Origin: Tubulanus polymorphus | Lineage: Eukaryota; Nemertea; Palaeonemertea; Tubulaniformes; Tubulanidae | NCBI RefSeq assembly: GCF_964204645.1 | Contig: NC_134030.1 | Location: 3,263,855-3,327,854, forward strand | DNA: 64,000 bases | Reading direction: 5' to 3' | Shown: positions 51,865-61,642 of the stretch, piece by piece | How positions within the stretch are numbered: the stretch's first letter is position 1 | How the letters are laid out: each line of letters begins with the position of its first letter | Notes under the pieces: generated by a model | What the model was told of the DNA's origin: nothing | Databases searched by the model: none | The model's input: the letters and a program-made list of their open reading frames with translations, nothing else | Made by a program: the position numbers and the translations under genes

Positions 51865-52725
51865 ATGGTGGTAAAAGTCGGAGAACTTTTCATGTCTAAT
51901 GAGACCGATCATATGATGCTGAATTGTCTGGGTATTTTCATATCCGTGTACTCCTTGTATATAGAACTTAAAGCGTTTAAAGACAAGAATTACAGAGCGT
52001 TTTGTGACTTCAATGAACACATGAGTTGTACCAGAGTATTGACATCAAAGTATGTTTAAAAATAAAATATCAAATTTCAATCCGATCAAAGAAGTCATTA
52101 AGAGTGTGATTATCATATTATTTCATGTTTCTATAGATATGGACAAGGCTTCGGTGTTGTGGAAGTTCTGTTTGGAAAAGAAAGCTACCTCAACGTACCA
52201 AATTGCTGTCTAGGAATTGTCTTCTACTGCCTTCAATTAATCCTGGGTAAGTTAAACTAAAACTAGTCGACCTCGCTAAAGCCGCCCTAATTAAGGATGA
52301 ATTATTCAAATGCAACTTACGCGTATAAGTAAATAGAATCGGAAATACAAATTGAGACTCAGTAGAGAGAACTAAAGTAATTTGACAACTGTCAAGGATA
52401 TATTTTCAGCTTGACAATTTGAATAAATCTTGAGTATAGAATACTATAGTTAATGTGGTTTGTATTTACAGGTTCAATAGAAAGTGAATGGGCGATTTAT
52501 CTGTTGGTTATAACATCGATAATAGCGTGTATCGGTTCGGTTTATTTGGGAACCGTTTTATTTGTTATATTGAAAGATTTCTGTCTCGTTTGTATTTGTA
52601 CGTACATCTTAAACGGTTGCTTAATGTATCTTAACTACCAGAAATATATAGCTATGGATTTCATAGTATCGACACCGACTCAAGCCCCACCCCCACCGGT
52701 AATGAACATGCATCCTGAATACTAG
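51865..52725 (+). CDS. VKORC1: Vitamin K epoxide reductase complex subunit 1 (VKORC1-type)
   Basis: ER membrane thiol oxidoreductase that reduces vitamin K epoxide and quinone to the hydroquinone needed by gamma-glutamyl carboxylase. Exons 51865-52049, 52137-52246, 52472-52725 join in frame to 182 residues, a little longer than human (163). The four catalytic cysteines are present: loop Cys 47 (YRAFC) and Cys 55 (MSC), and the CXXC at 136-139 (FCLVC), a constant offset of 4 from human 43, 51, 132 and 135. The TY of the anticoagulant-binding TYA motif is kept (CTYI). Four hydrophobic segments lie near 19-38, 85-99, 106-133 and 136-155. A Pro-rich tail (PTQAPPPPV) replaces the human basic tail. 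The gene lies on the strand opposite the Cys-rich cluster, between CR9/AC6 and CR10. An ATG at codon 10 is an alternative start. Confidence 0.95.
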
Positions 52726-53030
52726 AGTGTTTCCAAGTGTGATCTGATTTGTAATATTTCGTTTATAATTCAATTATCGGATGTCGTGTAATATTTGTAC
52801 GAAGATTTTGTGAATAACGGTTATGGTGATGATAAGTGAACACACTCCCACCAGGTGGCGATACCAGTACCAGCCGATTGAAACTTCATAGAGCAGTATA
52901 TCATTAAGTACTGATTTGAAGATGAAATTAGATTATTGTATTTTTTCGTTAAGTTTTCCACCACAAATGCTGCTAAAACTTGTATTAGTTTAATTGAAAA
53001 TGAATAAATCATCTAGTTCTATATAAGACA
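52726..53030 (+). other. VKORC1 3'UTR with polyA signal
   Basis: AATAAA at 53003-53008, about 280 bp after the stop. Cleavage is expected near 53025. Confidence 0.65.
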
Positions 53031-53184
53031 TAATTCGTAAGTAAATTTTACTTTTGTTTCAAGCGCATTCTAGATCAATGAAGATAAACAACTCAATAAA
53101 AGTGAACTAATCTCAAATATGAGATAACCACTGACGTAAACACTCTGCGCGTGTTGTAACAATACTACATTAATCCCACACTAA

Positions 53185-53594
53185 AGCCCGGCGCACACCC
53201 TTGCGATTGATCGTATGATCCTTTCATCGCATGGTTTTATCGCATCATCGTAAAGGTATGCGGTGGCATCCGGAGCCGATTTCATCGCATCATCGCTTCA
53301 TCGCAACAAATCAAACTTGTTTGATATTTTGCATGTGATTTTTCCGTGCGATGAAAATCGTAAAGGTGTGCGGGCTACGCTGTCGATGTTCAGAACGAAC
53401 ATTTTTAGTAGCCAATCGGAATTAACGATGAAGCAATCACGGGATGTTCAAAATGGCGGCTCAGTCACGTGATTGAATCCAACTCGAGGCCCTCATAAAA
53501 AATCGCAAAGGTATGCGGGAATGATGCGATTTTCGTCGTGTCATCGCATGCGATGATACGATGACACGATGATCGCAAAGGTGTGCGCCCAGCT
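53185..53594. mobile_element. MITE, probable PIF/Harbinger type
   Basis: 410 bp with ends AGCCCGGCGCACACCCTTG and, inverted, AGCTGGGCGCACACCTTTG. It is flanked on both sides by TAA (53182-53184 and 53595-53597), a 3-bp target duplication typical of PIF/Harbinger. GCGATGA-type subrepeats fill the interior. No coding capacity; the plus-strand frame inside is chance. Confidence 0.75.
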
Positions 53595-53820
53595 TAAGAC
53601 CGAAAAATCTGAAATTTTTCTTAAGCAAGCTGATAGTCATCTTCAGGAATACTGTATTCTTGAAGATACAGTTATATAGTATTTCTAAAGATTAGAAAAC
53701 ACTCTATTCCCCAAAGATGACTATTTAGAATATAGTCAAATCATAAGATAAAGCATTAGCTCAAGGAAGTATTTTGGACTTTTTCATTCTCAGTGCCATT
53801 GATTTTTATATCATCAAATA

Positions 53821-54015
53821 TCAGATTTCTGCTGTTGTACGGTACTGGACAGTCATGTGGATGTGAGTTGATGGTTTTCTATCAAGGTGACATGTTGATC
53901 CCTCTTCATCATAAACTACAGGTGTTTTACGAGAGAGACAAAAGCCAGGTATAAAACAGCCGTGTGTCTGTGTAGCTATTATTACCACGAGCAACAGCAG
54001 CAGCTGTGCTGTCAC
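53821..54015 (-). pseudogene. Small secreted-peptide-like frame lacking an ATG in frame
   Basis: The minus-strand frame opens with a strong signal-peptide-like hydrophobic run (QLLLLLVVIIATQTHG) followed by a short segment with three Cys (CFIPGFC, later STCHL) and ends at 53821. The frame has only GTG at its head. A nearby ATG upstream is in another frame and reaches a stop within about ten codons, so a small indel seems to separate start and body. It could be a decayed gene, an assembly error, or an exon whose start lies further upstream. Cys spacing differs from the CR domains. Confidence 0.4.
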
Positions 54016-54303
54016 AGAGAGACTGCGGCTGTTCTTGACATTTTAGAGAAATTACTGCTGAATATGAATATCAGCCACACACAAATAGATTGTGAACTGA
54101 ACGAATTACACAGTTCTACATATTCTAACAATTTCAGCTAAAACTCTGTTGAAAACACAGTTTTAATTGGCTTCAAGAAAGTTGAATCGAATTCTTAATA
54201 TCCTAGTTCAGAATTCTAAACAGGCAGCAAGAGATTCAATAGACTTGAGAATCAAAAACAAGTGAAGAACCCAGCTCTTTAGTTGTGAGTAAAAATGCGA
54301 AAA

Positions 54304-54399
54304 GGGCTGGTTCCATTTTCATGGTTTAGACTTAAGACCAGTCTAAGACCAACTTGGCCAACCATTTTTGGATATAAGTCCTGATGTGGAACTGGCCCT
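54304..54399. mobile_element. Short foldback MITE, TAAGACC family
   Basis: Opens GGGCTGGTTCCATTTTCATGG and closes GTGGAACTGGCCC; about 95 bp, internally deleted relative to the 140-bp copies. Confidence 0.6.
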
Positions 54400-54591
54400 A
54401 AAGGTTTAGATAAACAAGTCTAAATTTACTCCAGGGTCTAGTGTCACGAAAGAGTTAAAGCTTAAAACGGTTAAGTTTAATTCATATCCTCAATGACAAC
54501 AAGAAGTAACAAACAGTGACTGAACAAAAAATTGTGAGTTTAACTTCTTTGTGAAACTGGATCCTTCGTTCTAAACATAGAGACCTCTTAC

Positions 54592-54660
54592 CTTCACTCA
54601 GTTCATCATTGCTTTCTTCGTTTTCCTCTCCATCAGCAGACGGAACTTGCGATTCTTCAT
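54592..54660 (-). CDS. AC6: acidic spacer exon
   Basis: 69 bp, phase 1 to phase 1, acceptor TTTATAG, donor GTAAGA. Encodes EESQVPSADGEENEESND and ELSE. Shares a PSAD motif with AC4, indicating common origin. Confidence 0.7.
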
Positions 54661-54793
54661 CTATAAAAAAAAGAAGAATATTTTGTAATGCATGTGGTTG
54701 AGATTGGCTAAGATTGTGGCTAAGATTGCCACATCAAATAGTCCAGGTTCTGAGTAAAATAAGCAAGACCGCTGCTAATGCTTAAAAACTAAC

Positions 54794-54847
54794 CTTCAGA
54801 TTGTGGTAAATTGTCTTCGATCGATTGTTCCGGTTCGCTGTATTCAT
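54794..54847 (-). CDS. AC5: acidic spacer exon
   Basis: 54 bp, phase 1 to phase 1, acceptor TTATAG, donor GTTAGT. Encodes EYSEPEQSIEDNLPQSE, with no basic residue. Confidence 0.7.
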
Positions 54848-55350
54848 CTATAATATACAAACAAAACTTGAAATTAAAGACATGAATGATGATCGGTATT
54901 TGGTAATCTTTTATTGGGATGTTTATCGTAACTATCGCTTCCATCTTGAGTTGTATATTTCAAGTCTGACATGAGAAATCCAATCAGTACTTAGTAAGTC
55001 CGATGATGGCTTATAGTATTTAGCCAAAATTTTGCTCGAAATATATATCATTTTACTAATAGAATTTTTCATTTTTGGCTAAATCTATTGTGGGATTGCT
55101 TTCGTCATTCATCTTACACGGATATAGCGTATCTTGTCCACTCATTTCAAGACTGATATTTAATGCAGCGAGATGATGCCCCAAGAACTATACTACATAA
55201 AACAAAGGCCGCTAGAATATTCATAACAAGTGAAAGACTGTCAAAACAGTACCCACTAAATAGAGTGATAGATATTGCGATTTCTCCTGACGATTATTCA
55301 AAAATACTCCAGTTAATATTTCTGCATATGACTACATTAAGTAGACATAC

Positions 55351-55518
55351 CATTGATTTTGAAGGGTCTGCACTCGGGCAGACATTGGTATACTCTGTAT
55401 CCGAGAGTTTTCATCCAACAAGAAGGGAAGAGCCCACACTTTTTCTCGGCGTAAGCAATTTTTGACAGAGTAACATTCGAACATTTATTCATACAAGAAT
55501 CAAATTTGTCGATAAAAT
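55351..55518 (-). CDS. CR9: six-Cys domain exon
   Basis: 168 bp, phase 1 to phase 1 (acceptor GTCCACAG, donor GTATGT). DSCMNKC, loops 3-14-5-11-3, CWMKTLGYR and CLPEC. It is less basic than most and carries an N-glycosylation sequon (NVT) after C2. Last Cys-rich exon before the VKORC1 gap. Confidence 0.8.
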
Positions 55519-55737
55519 CTGTGGACGAACAAAAACAGTATAGGAAAATATTGCAAGGCTGCATCTATAAAGCGATCAATACATTCATACGTGTTTGACA
55601 GGAGGACATTTCCAACTCAGGGACACAGTTCAACATCTAACCTGAGAACTGTGTAATGTACAGGCATTCTTACTTACATATGAACATGCTGGCCCTGAAA
55701 GATGTAGAAACTTGATCCCCTTAATAGCCAGGGGCCA

Positions 55738-56012
55738 GGGGCCGGTTCCATAGACAGGGCTTAGACTTAAGAACGGTCTAAGACTAACTAAGTTCTATAG
55801 CCAATCTAACAACTTAAGACCAGTCTTAAGGTTTAAGACCACTTTTGGTCTTAAGTCTTGACTATGGAACCGACCCCAGTTGCACAGTCGTGACTTAAGT
55901 CCAAAAGTGGTCTTAAATCTTAAGACTGGTCTTAAGTTGTTAGATAGGCTAAAGAACTAAGTTGGTCTTAGACTGGTCTTAAGTCTGAGCCATAACTATG
56001 CAACCGGCCCCA
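55738..56012. mobile_element. Two adjacent foldback MITEs, TAAGACC family
   Basis: Copies at 55738-55877 and 55871-56012 lie back to back in inverted orientation, giving a larger palindrome. Each has GGTTCCATAG-type ends and TTAAGACCAGTCTTAA cores. Located in the CR9/AC4 intron. Confidence 0.8.
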
Positions 56013-56304
56013 GGTCTCATTTGCAAGATACAATCAATTCTAGCATAGGTATGGAAGTAAGCCGAGGACTGCCTGCGCGTACCAACTTTTAATCATTCCC
56101 TTAATCATGAATATACGTATGCCAAATACATAGAATTATACATTTGATAAACAGACAAAAATATATCGAAAAAAGATCCAATACTTTTGAAACATGTTTC
56201 AGGTATTTTCAAAACAAAGTTTCCATGCAATATTTATGAGGAATCCTGGAAATGAAAACATGCAATTCTAGGACACAATTGTGGGAGCAAAAAAAGAGAC
56301 AAAC

Positions 56305-56367
56305 CTTCTTCATCAGCTGATGGCGAATTTTCCTGTTCTTCCATTTCAGAATCTTCTGTTGGGTTTG
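56305..56367 (-). CDS. AC4: acidic spacer exon
   Basis: 63 bp, phase 1 to phase 1, acceptor TTGATAG, donor GTTTGT. Encodes NPTEDSEMEEQENSPSADEE, with no Lys or Arg, right after the most basic exon of the cluster. Confidence 0.7.
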
Positions 56368-56407
56368 CTATCAAAAAAGCATAACCAATCATTATTTACT
56401 GATCTAC

Positions 56408-56520
56408 AGGGTCCAGTTCCACAGTTCTGAGTTAAGATTTGACCATGGGTTAAAACATTGAAAATGAACTAACTTTAACTCAGAGTTAACTCTAACTCAC
56501 AACTGTGGAACTGGGTCCTG
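56408..56520. mobile_element. Foldback MITE, CAGTTCCACAG family
   Basis: A single dispersed copy of the unit that forms the 33433-34050 array: opens GGGTCCAGTTCCACAG and closes CTGTGGAACTGGGTCC. It sits in the intron just downstream of CR8. Confidence 0.8.
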
Positions 56521-56553
56521 ATCTACTAATCGAAATGAAAAGCAAACACTCAC

Positions 56554-57393
56554 AATTTTCAGAGAATTCATTAGATTCAATGATGTTCCGGTCATCGGGA
56601 TATTCAGTTAACAAAGCAGTGGTGACAACTTCTTTCATATCGAAATCTTTGTGACCAATGCATCCGATTACACAACGAATCGCTCTAAAACCTGCCTTTT
56701 TGATCCAACATGCACGCGATGTACCGCATTGAGCTATCCATTTCAATATCTTACGCTTTGATCTTCCGAGACATCTCAATAAACAACGAGTATAACCACG
56801 TCTCCCACGTCTCCCACATCTACGGCGTCTACGTCTACGTGTTCTTCTACGTCTACGGGTTCTACGTCTACGTCGTCGGGTACTTCTTCTGCGTCGGTAT
56901 CTACGTCTACGGTACCTGCGTCTGCGGACACGGTATCTACGCCTGCGGACACATCTTCTTCTGCGGACACGGTATCTACGCCTGCGGACACGGTATCTTC
57001 TTCTGCGGACACGGTATCTTCGTCTGCGGACACGGTATCTTCTTCTGCGGACACGGTATCTACGCCTGCGGACACATCTTCTCCGTCTGCGGACACGGTA
57101 TCTTCTTCTTCTGCGGACACGGTATCTTCTTCTGCGGACACGGTATCTACGCCTGCGGACACATCTTCTTCGTCTGCGGACACGGTATCTTCTTCTTCTG
57201 CGGACACGGTATCTTCTTCTGCGGACACGGTATCTTCTTCTGCGGACACGGTATCTTCCTCTGCGGACACGGTATCTTCTTCTGCGGACACGGTATCTTC
57301 GTCTGCGGACACGGTATCTTCTTCTGCGGACACATCTTCGGTATCGTCTTAGTGGTGAAGTCTTGGATGAGGCTAACTCTGGTATCATATCAC
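56554..57393 (-). CDS. CR8: giant exon, about 185-residue Arg/Tyr-rich repeat plus six-Cys domain
   Basis: 840 bp, phase 1 to phase 1 (acceptor ATTACAG, donor GTGAGT). After a short lead (IPELASSKTSPL) come about 20 heptads of the type RVRRRRY encoded by a 21-bp minisatellite, then Arg/Thr runs, then a normal domain (RCLLRCLGRSKRK, loops 3-14-5-11-3, CWIKKAGFR) and an acidic tail (TEYPDDRNIIESNEFSE). The reading frame is fixed by its continuity into the domain and by phase. The other two frames through the repeat would give acidic VSAEEDT or CPQKKIP repeats and connect to nothing. Four repeats carry extra Cys (RRCVRR). Protein would be extremely cationic; nucleic-acid, membrane or polyanion binding is possible but unproven. 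Confidence 0.8.
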
Positions 57394-57795
57394 CTGTAAT
57401 CATTGAATGACATAAACAAATATTCAAATGAAAGACAACAAAAAACTAGTAAATAACTTTTTATATATTAAAACTGGATCCAGTTTCAAAGTTCTTGGCA
57501 AACATTCACGGTTGTCAGGTCATGAAGTATCTTGAGTCGAAACATTGAAAATTTACTATTTCCAAGTAAACGAACTAAACTAAGGACCGCACAACTGCAT
57601 CCAGAACTGCAAAATTGAGTCTGAACTGCGGAACTGCGTCCAGAAGTGCGGAACTGGGTGCAGAACGAACTGCGGAACTGAGTCTAGTTCTGCAGAACTG
57701 GGTTCTGTCTTATCTATTTATATCAGTGCACGTTCGTGCAAGGTGCATCACATAAATAACAAAGTATGAATGATTCTAGTTTAAAACTAACCTAC

Positions 57796-58026
57796 CTTCA
57801 ACTTTGGTCATTTCCATATTGTCAATCATCAACCGATTTTCAATACGTTTTCGACAGCTTTTAAAACAATGATAAGCTTTCTTGCCGATTTTACCGATCC
57901 AACATTGTAGATTAATATTACACTCGATTCCCCATTTTATCAATTTCAATCGACCCAAGTGGGCGCATCTGCCCAAACATTTCACGAAGTGGCTTAAATT
58001 GTCTTCATTGAGTGCAGCAACAAATT
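57796..58026 (-). CDS. CR7: six-Cys domain exon
   Basis: Same structure as CR5: acceptor CATTTAG, donor GTAGGT, loops 3-14-5-11-3, with CAHLGRLKLIKWG after C2. The second loop has a His-Leu-Gly-Arg start unlike the LGR-K start of most members. First unit of the 1.5-kb duplication. Confidence 0.85.
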
Positions 58027-58737
58027 CTAAATGTGCGAGAGTGAATTGTACATGGCGCGCTACCCATAAACAGCTTACAACAATCCACAACCAAAACCCA
58101 GTGCAGTGATAAGTAGATAATTACAGTGTTCCAGTTCTACGGTTCTCACTCAAGAGTTAAACACATTCGAAACAAACTAGTCCAAACTGAAACTGACCAT
58201 CAACTCAACAATCACACCTAACATCAACTTTCAAGTCAACTTTCACTTAAAATTTTAAGTCAAATTTAACTTCAACTCTGAAGACACAGTGAAATTCAAC
58301 TATAGAGCGAATTTCAACTCAGAAATTAGAACAATGGAACTGGATACTGTGTTATACTATAATATATACTGTTAATGTGATTGTGTGCTATAAATATGAT
58401 TACATAATGTGTTTTTATCTTTCTCGTGTCATTGAACTGTAACATTAAACTTCATCGCTTCGAAGATTTGTACCCATCACTAATAATAATGTTGTCTCTA
58501 GTGTAACATGAAACATGTTGTATTTCTAGAAGTTTTCACTCACAGTTCAATGGCCACAAAAGTAAATAAATTGGGATCAGTAGCTCAAAAGGTGATTAGT
58601 CAACCAATGGATAACTGACATACAGATAATAACAATTACAACTGGCTTGTTACTACCATATAGTATTTATCCAATGATTAACATAAACCAACTTTTAAGC
58701 AACCGCCCCTCCCCCGTCATATTGATAAAGTTCTGAC

Positions 58738-58980
58738 CTTGAACGGCAGTGACCTCCACACTACCATGACGGGAGTTCATCTCATTGTCTTCAACGATGA
58801 ACAAACACCTGCTGACGCATTTAGCAGCTTTACGCCCAATTTTTCTCAACCAACATTTGTAATCGGTGCGGCATTTCGCAAAGTATTTCAGCATTTTCCA
58901 GTGACTTTTTTTCAAACATCGTCCCATACATTTCAGGAATTTGTGCTTATTTTCTTCATTAAGTTCAATGAGTTCCGAAT
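58738..58980 (-). CDS. CR6: six-Cys domain exon
   Basis: Same structure as CR4: acceptor GTTACAG, donor GTCAGA, phase 1 to phase 1, loops 3-14-5-11-3, acidic lead and tail around a basic core. It belongs to the first unit of the 1.5-kb duplication, and its intact frame and splice sites argue both copies are in use. Confidence 0.85.
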
Positions 58981-59352
58981 CTGTAACAAAATCAATATTT
59001 TTCACTCATATTCTACACACTAAGAATCAACTCATTCACTGTCGCCATAGTTCTTCCCATTTTCAACTATCTCGTAGTTGGCACTGAAACTATTTAGAGA
59101 ATGAAGCTGAGTTTGTTCACACTATCTGCCAATCATTCGTGTGTCCCAGTACAACTATCTTAGCAGTGAATAACCCCTTGAGGGTTTTAACTGCGTCCAG
59201 AAGTGCGGAACTGGGTGCAGAACGAACTGCGGAACTGAGTCTAGTTCTGCAGAACTGGGTTCTGTCTTATCTATTTATATCAGTGCACGTGCGTGCAAGG
59301 TGCATCACATAAATAACAAAGTATGAATGATTCTAGTTTAAAACTAACCTAC

Positions 59353-59583
59353 CTTCAACTTTGGTCATTTCCATATTGTCAATCATCAACCGATTTTCAA
59401 TACGTTTTCGACAGCTTTTAAAACAATGATAAGCTTTCTTGCCGATTTTACCGATCCAACATTGTAGATTAATATTACACTCGATTCCCCATTTTATCAA
59501 TTTCAATCGACCCACGTGGGCGCATCTGCCCAAACATTTCACGAAGTGGCTTAAATTGTCTTCATTGAGTGCAGCAACAAATT
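59353..59583 (-). CDS. CR5: six-Cys domain exon (copy of CR7)
   Basis: Phase 1 to phase 1 (acceptor CATTTAG, donor GTAGGT). Contains KCLGRC, loops 3-14-5-11-3, CWIGKIGKKAYHC and a tail with MIDNMEMTKVE. The frame continues upstream to a hydrophobic MWIVVSCLWVARHVQF, which could be read as a signal peptide and an alternative start, but the good acceptor and family-wide phase favour an intron there. Differs from CR7 by one residue (Val for Leu). Confidence 0.85.
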
Positions 59584-60253
59584 CTAAATGTGCGAGAGTG
59601 AATTGTACATGGCGCGCTACCCATAAACAGCTTACAACAATCCACAACCAAAACCCAGTGCAGTGATAAGTAGATAATTACAGTGTTCCAGTTCTACGGT
59701 TCTTGTTAAAATTTCACTCAAGAGTTAAACACATTCGAAACAAACTAGTCCAAACTGAAACTGACCATCAACTCAACAATCACACCTAACATCAACTTGA
59801 CACAGTGAAATTCAACTATAGAGCGAATCTCAACTCAGAAATTAGAACAATGGAACTGGATACTGTGTTATACTGTAATATATACTGTTAATGTGATTGC
59901 GTGCTATAAATATGATTACATAATGTGTTTTTATCTTTCTCGTGTCATTGAACTGTAACATTAAACTTCATCGCTTCGAAGATTTGTACCCATCACTAAT
60001 AACAATGTTGTCTCTAGTGTAACATGAAACATGTTGTATTTCTAGAAGTTTTCACTCACAGTTCAATGGCCACAAAAGTAAATAAATTGGGATCAGTAGC
60101 TCAAAAGGTGATTAGTCAACCAATGGATAACTGACATACAGATAATAACAATTACAACTGGCTTGTTACTACCATATAGTATTTATCCAATGATTAACAT
60201 AAACCAACTTTTAAGCAACCGCCCCTCCCCTGTCATATTGATAAAGTTCTGAC

Positions 60254-60496
60254 CTTGAACGGCAGTGACCTCCACACTACCATCACGGGAGTTCATCTCA
60301 TTGTCTTCAACGATGAACAAACACCTGCTGACGCATTTAGCAGCTTTACGCCCAATTTTTCTCAACCAACATTTGTAATCGGTGCGGCATTTCGCAAAGT
60401 ATTTCAGCATTTTCCAGTGACTTTTTTTCAAACATCGTCCCATACATTTCAGGAATTTGTGCTTATTTTCTTCATTAAGTTCAATGAGTTCCGAAT
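60254..60496 (-). CDS. CR4: six-Cys domain exon (copy of CR6)
   Basis: Phase 1 to phase 1 (acceptor GTTACAG, donor GTCAGA). Acidic lead (SELIELNEENKH), then KCMGRC, loops 3-14-5-11-3, CWLRKIGRKAAKC, and an acidic tail. The core is strongly basic, about 15 Lys/Arg in 42 residues. Differs from CR6 by one residue in the tail (Asp for His in the NSR-GSV context). Confidence 0.85.
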
Positions 60497-60917
60497 CTGT
60501 AACAAAATCAATATTTTTCACTCATATTCTACACACTAAGAATCAACTCATTCACTGTCGCCATAGTTCTTCCCATTTTCAACTATCTCGTAGTTGGCAC
60601 TGAAACTATTTAGAGAATGAAGCTGAGTTTGTTCACACTATCTGCCAATGTATTCGTGTGTCCCAGTACAACTATCTTAGCAGTGAATAACCCCTTGAGG
60701 GTTTTGATAGCTTCTGGAGTCAATTTTCCCAGGGTTTCAATAAATATACGCCCAAAACCTTTAAGAGGTTTTGAGAAGGATCAACTACTCATGGTGGCAG
60801 AACTGAAACTATGAGTTACATGTAGTGGCAATGGTAGTACAACCGGAACTATGAGATATTTCTATCAAATTAAAACATGTTAAAATGAATTAATTGAAAT
60901 TGTATTGAAATAACTAC

Positions 60918-60989
60918 CTTCTGGTTCACTATTCAGTTCGATGTCATTTTCATTTTCTGATTCCGGTTCAATTTGATTTTCATCAACTT
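60918..60989 (-). CDS. AC3: acidic spacer exon
   Basis: 72 bp, phase 1 to phase 1, acceptor TTTTTAG, donor GTAGTT. Encodes VDENQIEPESENENDIELN and SEPE, with no Lys or Arg. Confidence 0.7.
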
Positions 60990-61114
60990 CTAAAAACAAG
61001 AATGCATTTAATTGAAAACTGAACTGGTCATAAGTTGATGATCACCTCGTGAAACACTGAACAAAATTCTGCGGCAAAACAACATAGTTACTGAAGAATA
61101 ATGGACTTCCTTGA

Positions 61115-61188
61115 CCGCAACTTTGACAAGCAGAGATTCGATCCTCTCATGCTGGCAAGCGAGGATCGACCAGGTGCACCAGTGGTCA
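61115..61188 (-). repeat. tRNA-Gly-like SINE head
   Basis: On the minus strand, A-box TGGTGCACCTGG, an anticodon-arm-like CTCGCTTGCCAGCATGAG (GCC in the loop) and B-box GGATCGAATCTC occur in tRNA order and spacing. The acceptor stem is absent, so it is a tRNA-derived SINE and not a tRNA gene. It lies in the intron between CR3 and AC3. Confidence 0.5.
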
Positions 61189-61492
61189 TTCTTTTGAGCT
61201 TCGATTTCTTCTATATTGCGATCAAAATCAAATAATTTTTTCTCTGGAGTCAATTAACTATTGTTCATAAATACATCAAACTCAAAGAATATCATAGCAA
61301 AGTCAAGAATATCTGTTTAGAGGCTTGTATGAGTTGAAAAATCCAGAATTCGAAGTTGATTGAAAATAAATGTATGACTGACGCCTGCTGGCGGCTTAAG
61401 CTCGATTTATGAGTTGTGTGTCGGAGTTAAAGATCTTTTTCATAGAAGCATCTAGAAAAGACTGATGTCTGAATTGTAACAGGATTACTAAC

Positions 61493-61642
61493 CACGGAAT
61501 TTATAGATGCACTTGTTGAGACATTGAAGAGCCTTCCAGCCAAGTTCTGACATCCAGCAAACCCTATTAATTTTACACTTTGAGAACAACTGCATAGCTT
61601 TATACAGATCTATACCACAGCACCAGGCCATGCAATTCACAT
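61493..61642 (-). CDS. CR3: compact six-Cys domain exon
   Basis: 150 bp, phase 1 to phase 1 (acceptor TTTTAG, donor GTTAGT), almost nothing but the domain. Loops 3-14-5-11-3, with CMAWC, CWMSELG and CLNKC, plus one extra Cys right after C2. It is the least basic member. The frame is too short to appear in a simple open-frame search, so similar exons may be missed elsewhere. Confidence 0.75.

Larger units (their letters stand above)
57632..60705. repeat. Recent tandem duplication, two units of about 1.5 kb
   Basis: Unit 1 is 57632-59188 (CR6, CR7); unit 2 is 59189-60705 (CR4, CR5). Both start AACTGCGTCCAGAAGTGCGG and end CCCCTTGAGGGTTTT. They are nearly identical by eye; differences are scattered substitutions, a short insertion near 59703 and a deletion of about 65 bp in unit 2 near 59796. 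Each CR pair differs by a single residue. Confidence 0.95.

Noticed and set aside
55163-55465. 100-codon plus-strand frame
   Set aside because: Overlaps CR9 on the other strand and has no splice or domain support.
56776-57333. Minus-strand acidic VSAEEDT repeat frame, 185 codons
   Set aside because: Shifted frame through the same repeat. It looks like the acidic spacers but joins neither the Cys domain nor a splice site in phase.
56710-57399. Plus-strand frame of FFCGHGI-type repeats, 229 codons
   Set aside because: It is the antisense reading of the 21-bp minisatellite in CR8; the minus-strand frame is supported by splice phase and a conserved domain.
59584-59647. MWIVVSC hydrophobic segment as the signal peptide of CR5 (and of CR7)
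   Set aside because: Good acceptor and phase-1 start shared by all CR exons make it intronic; kept only as an alternative.
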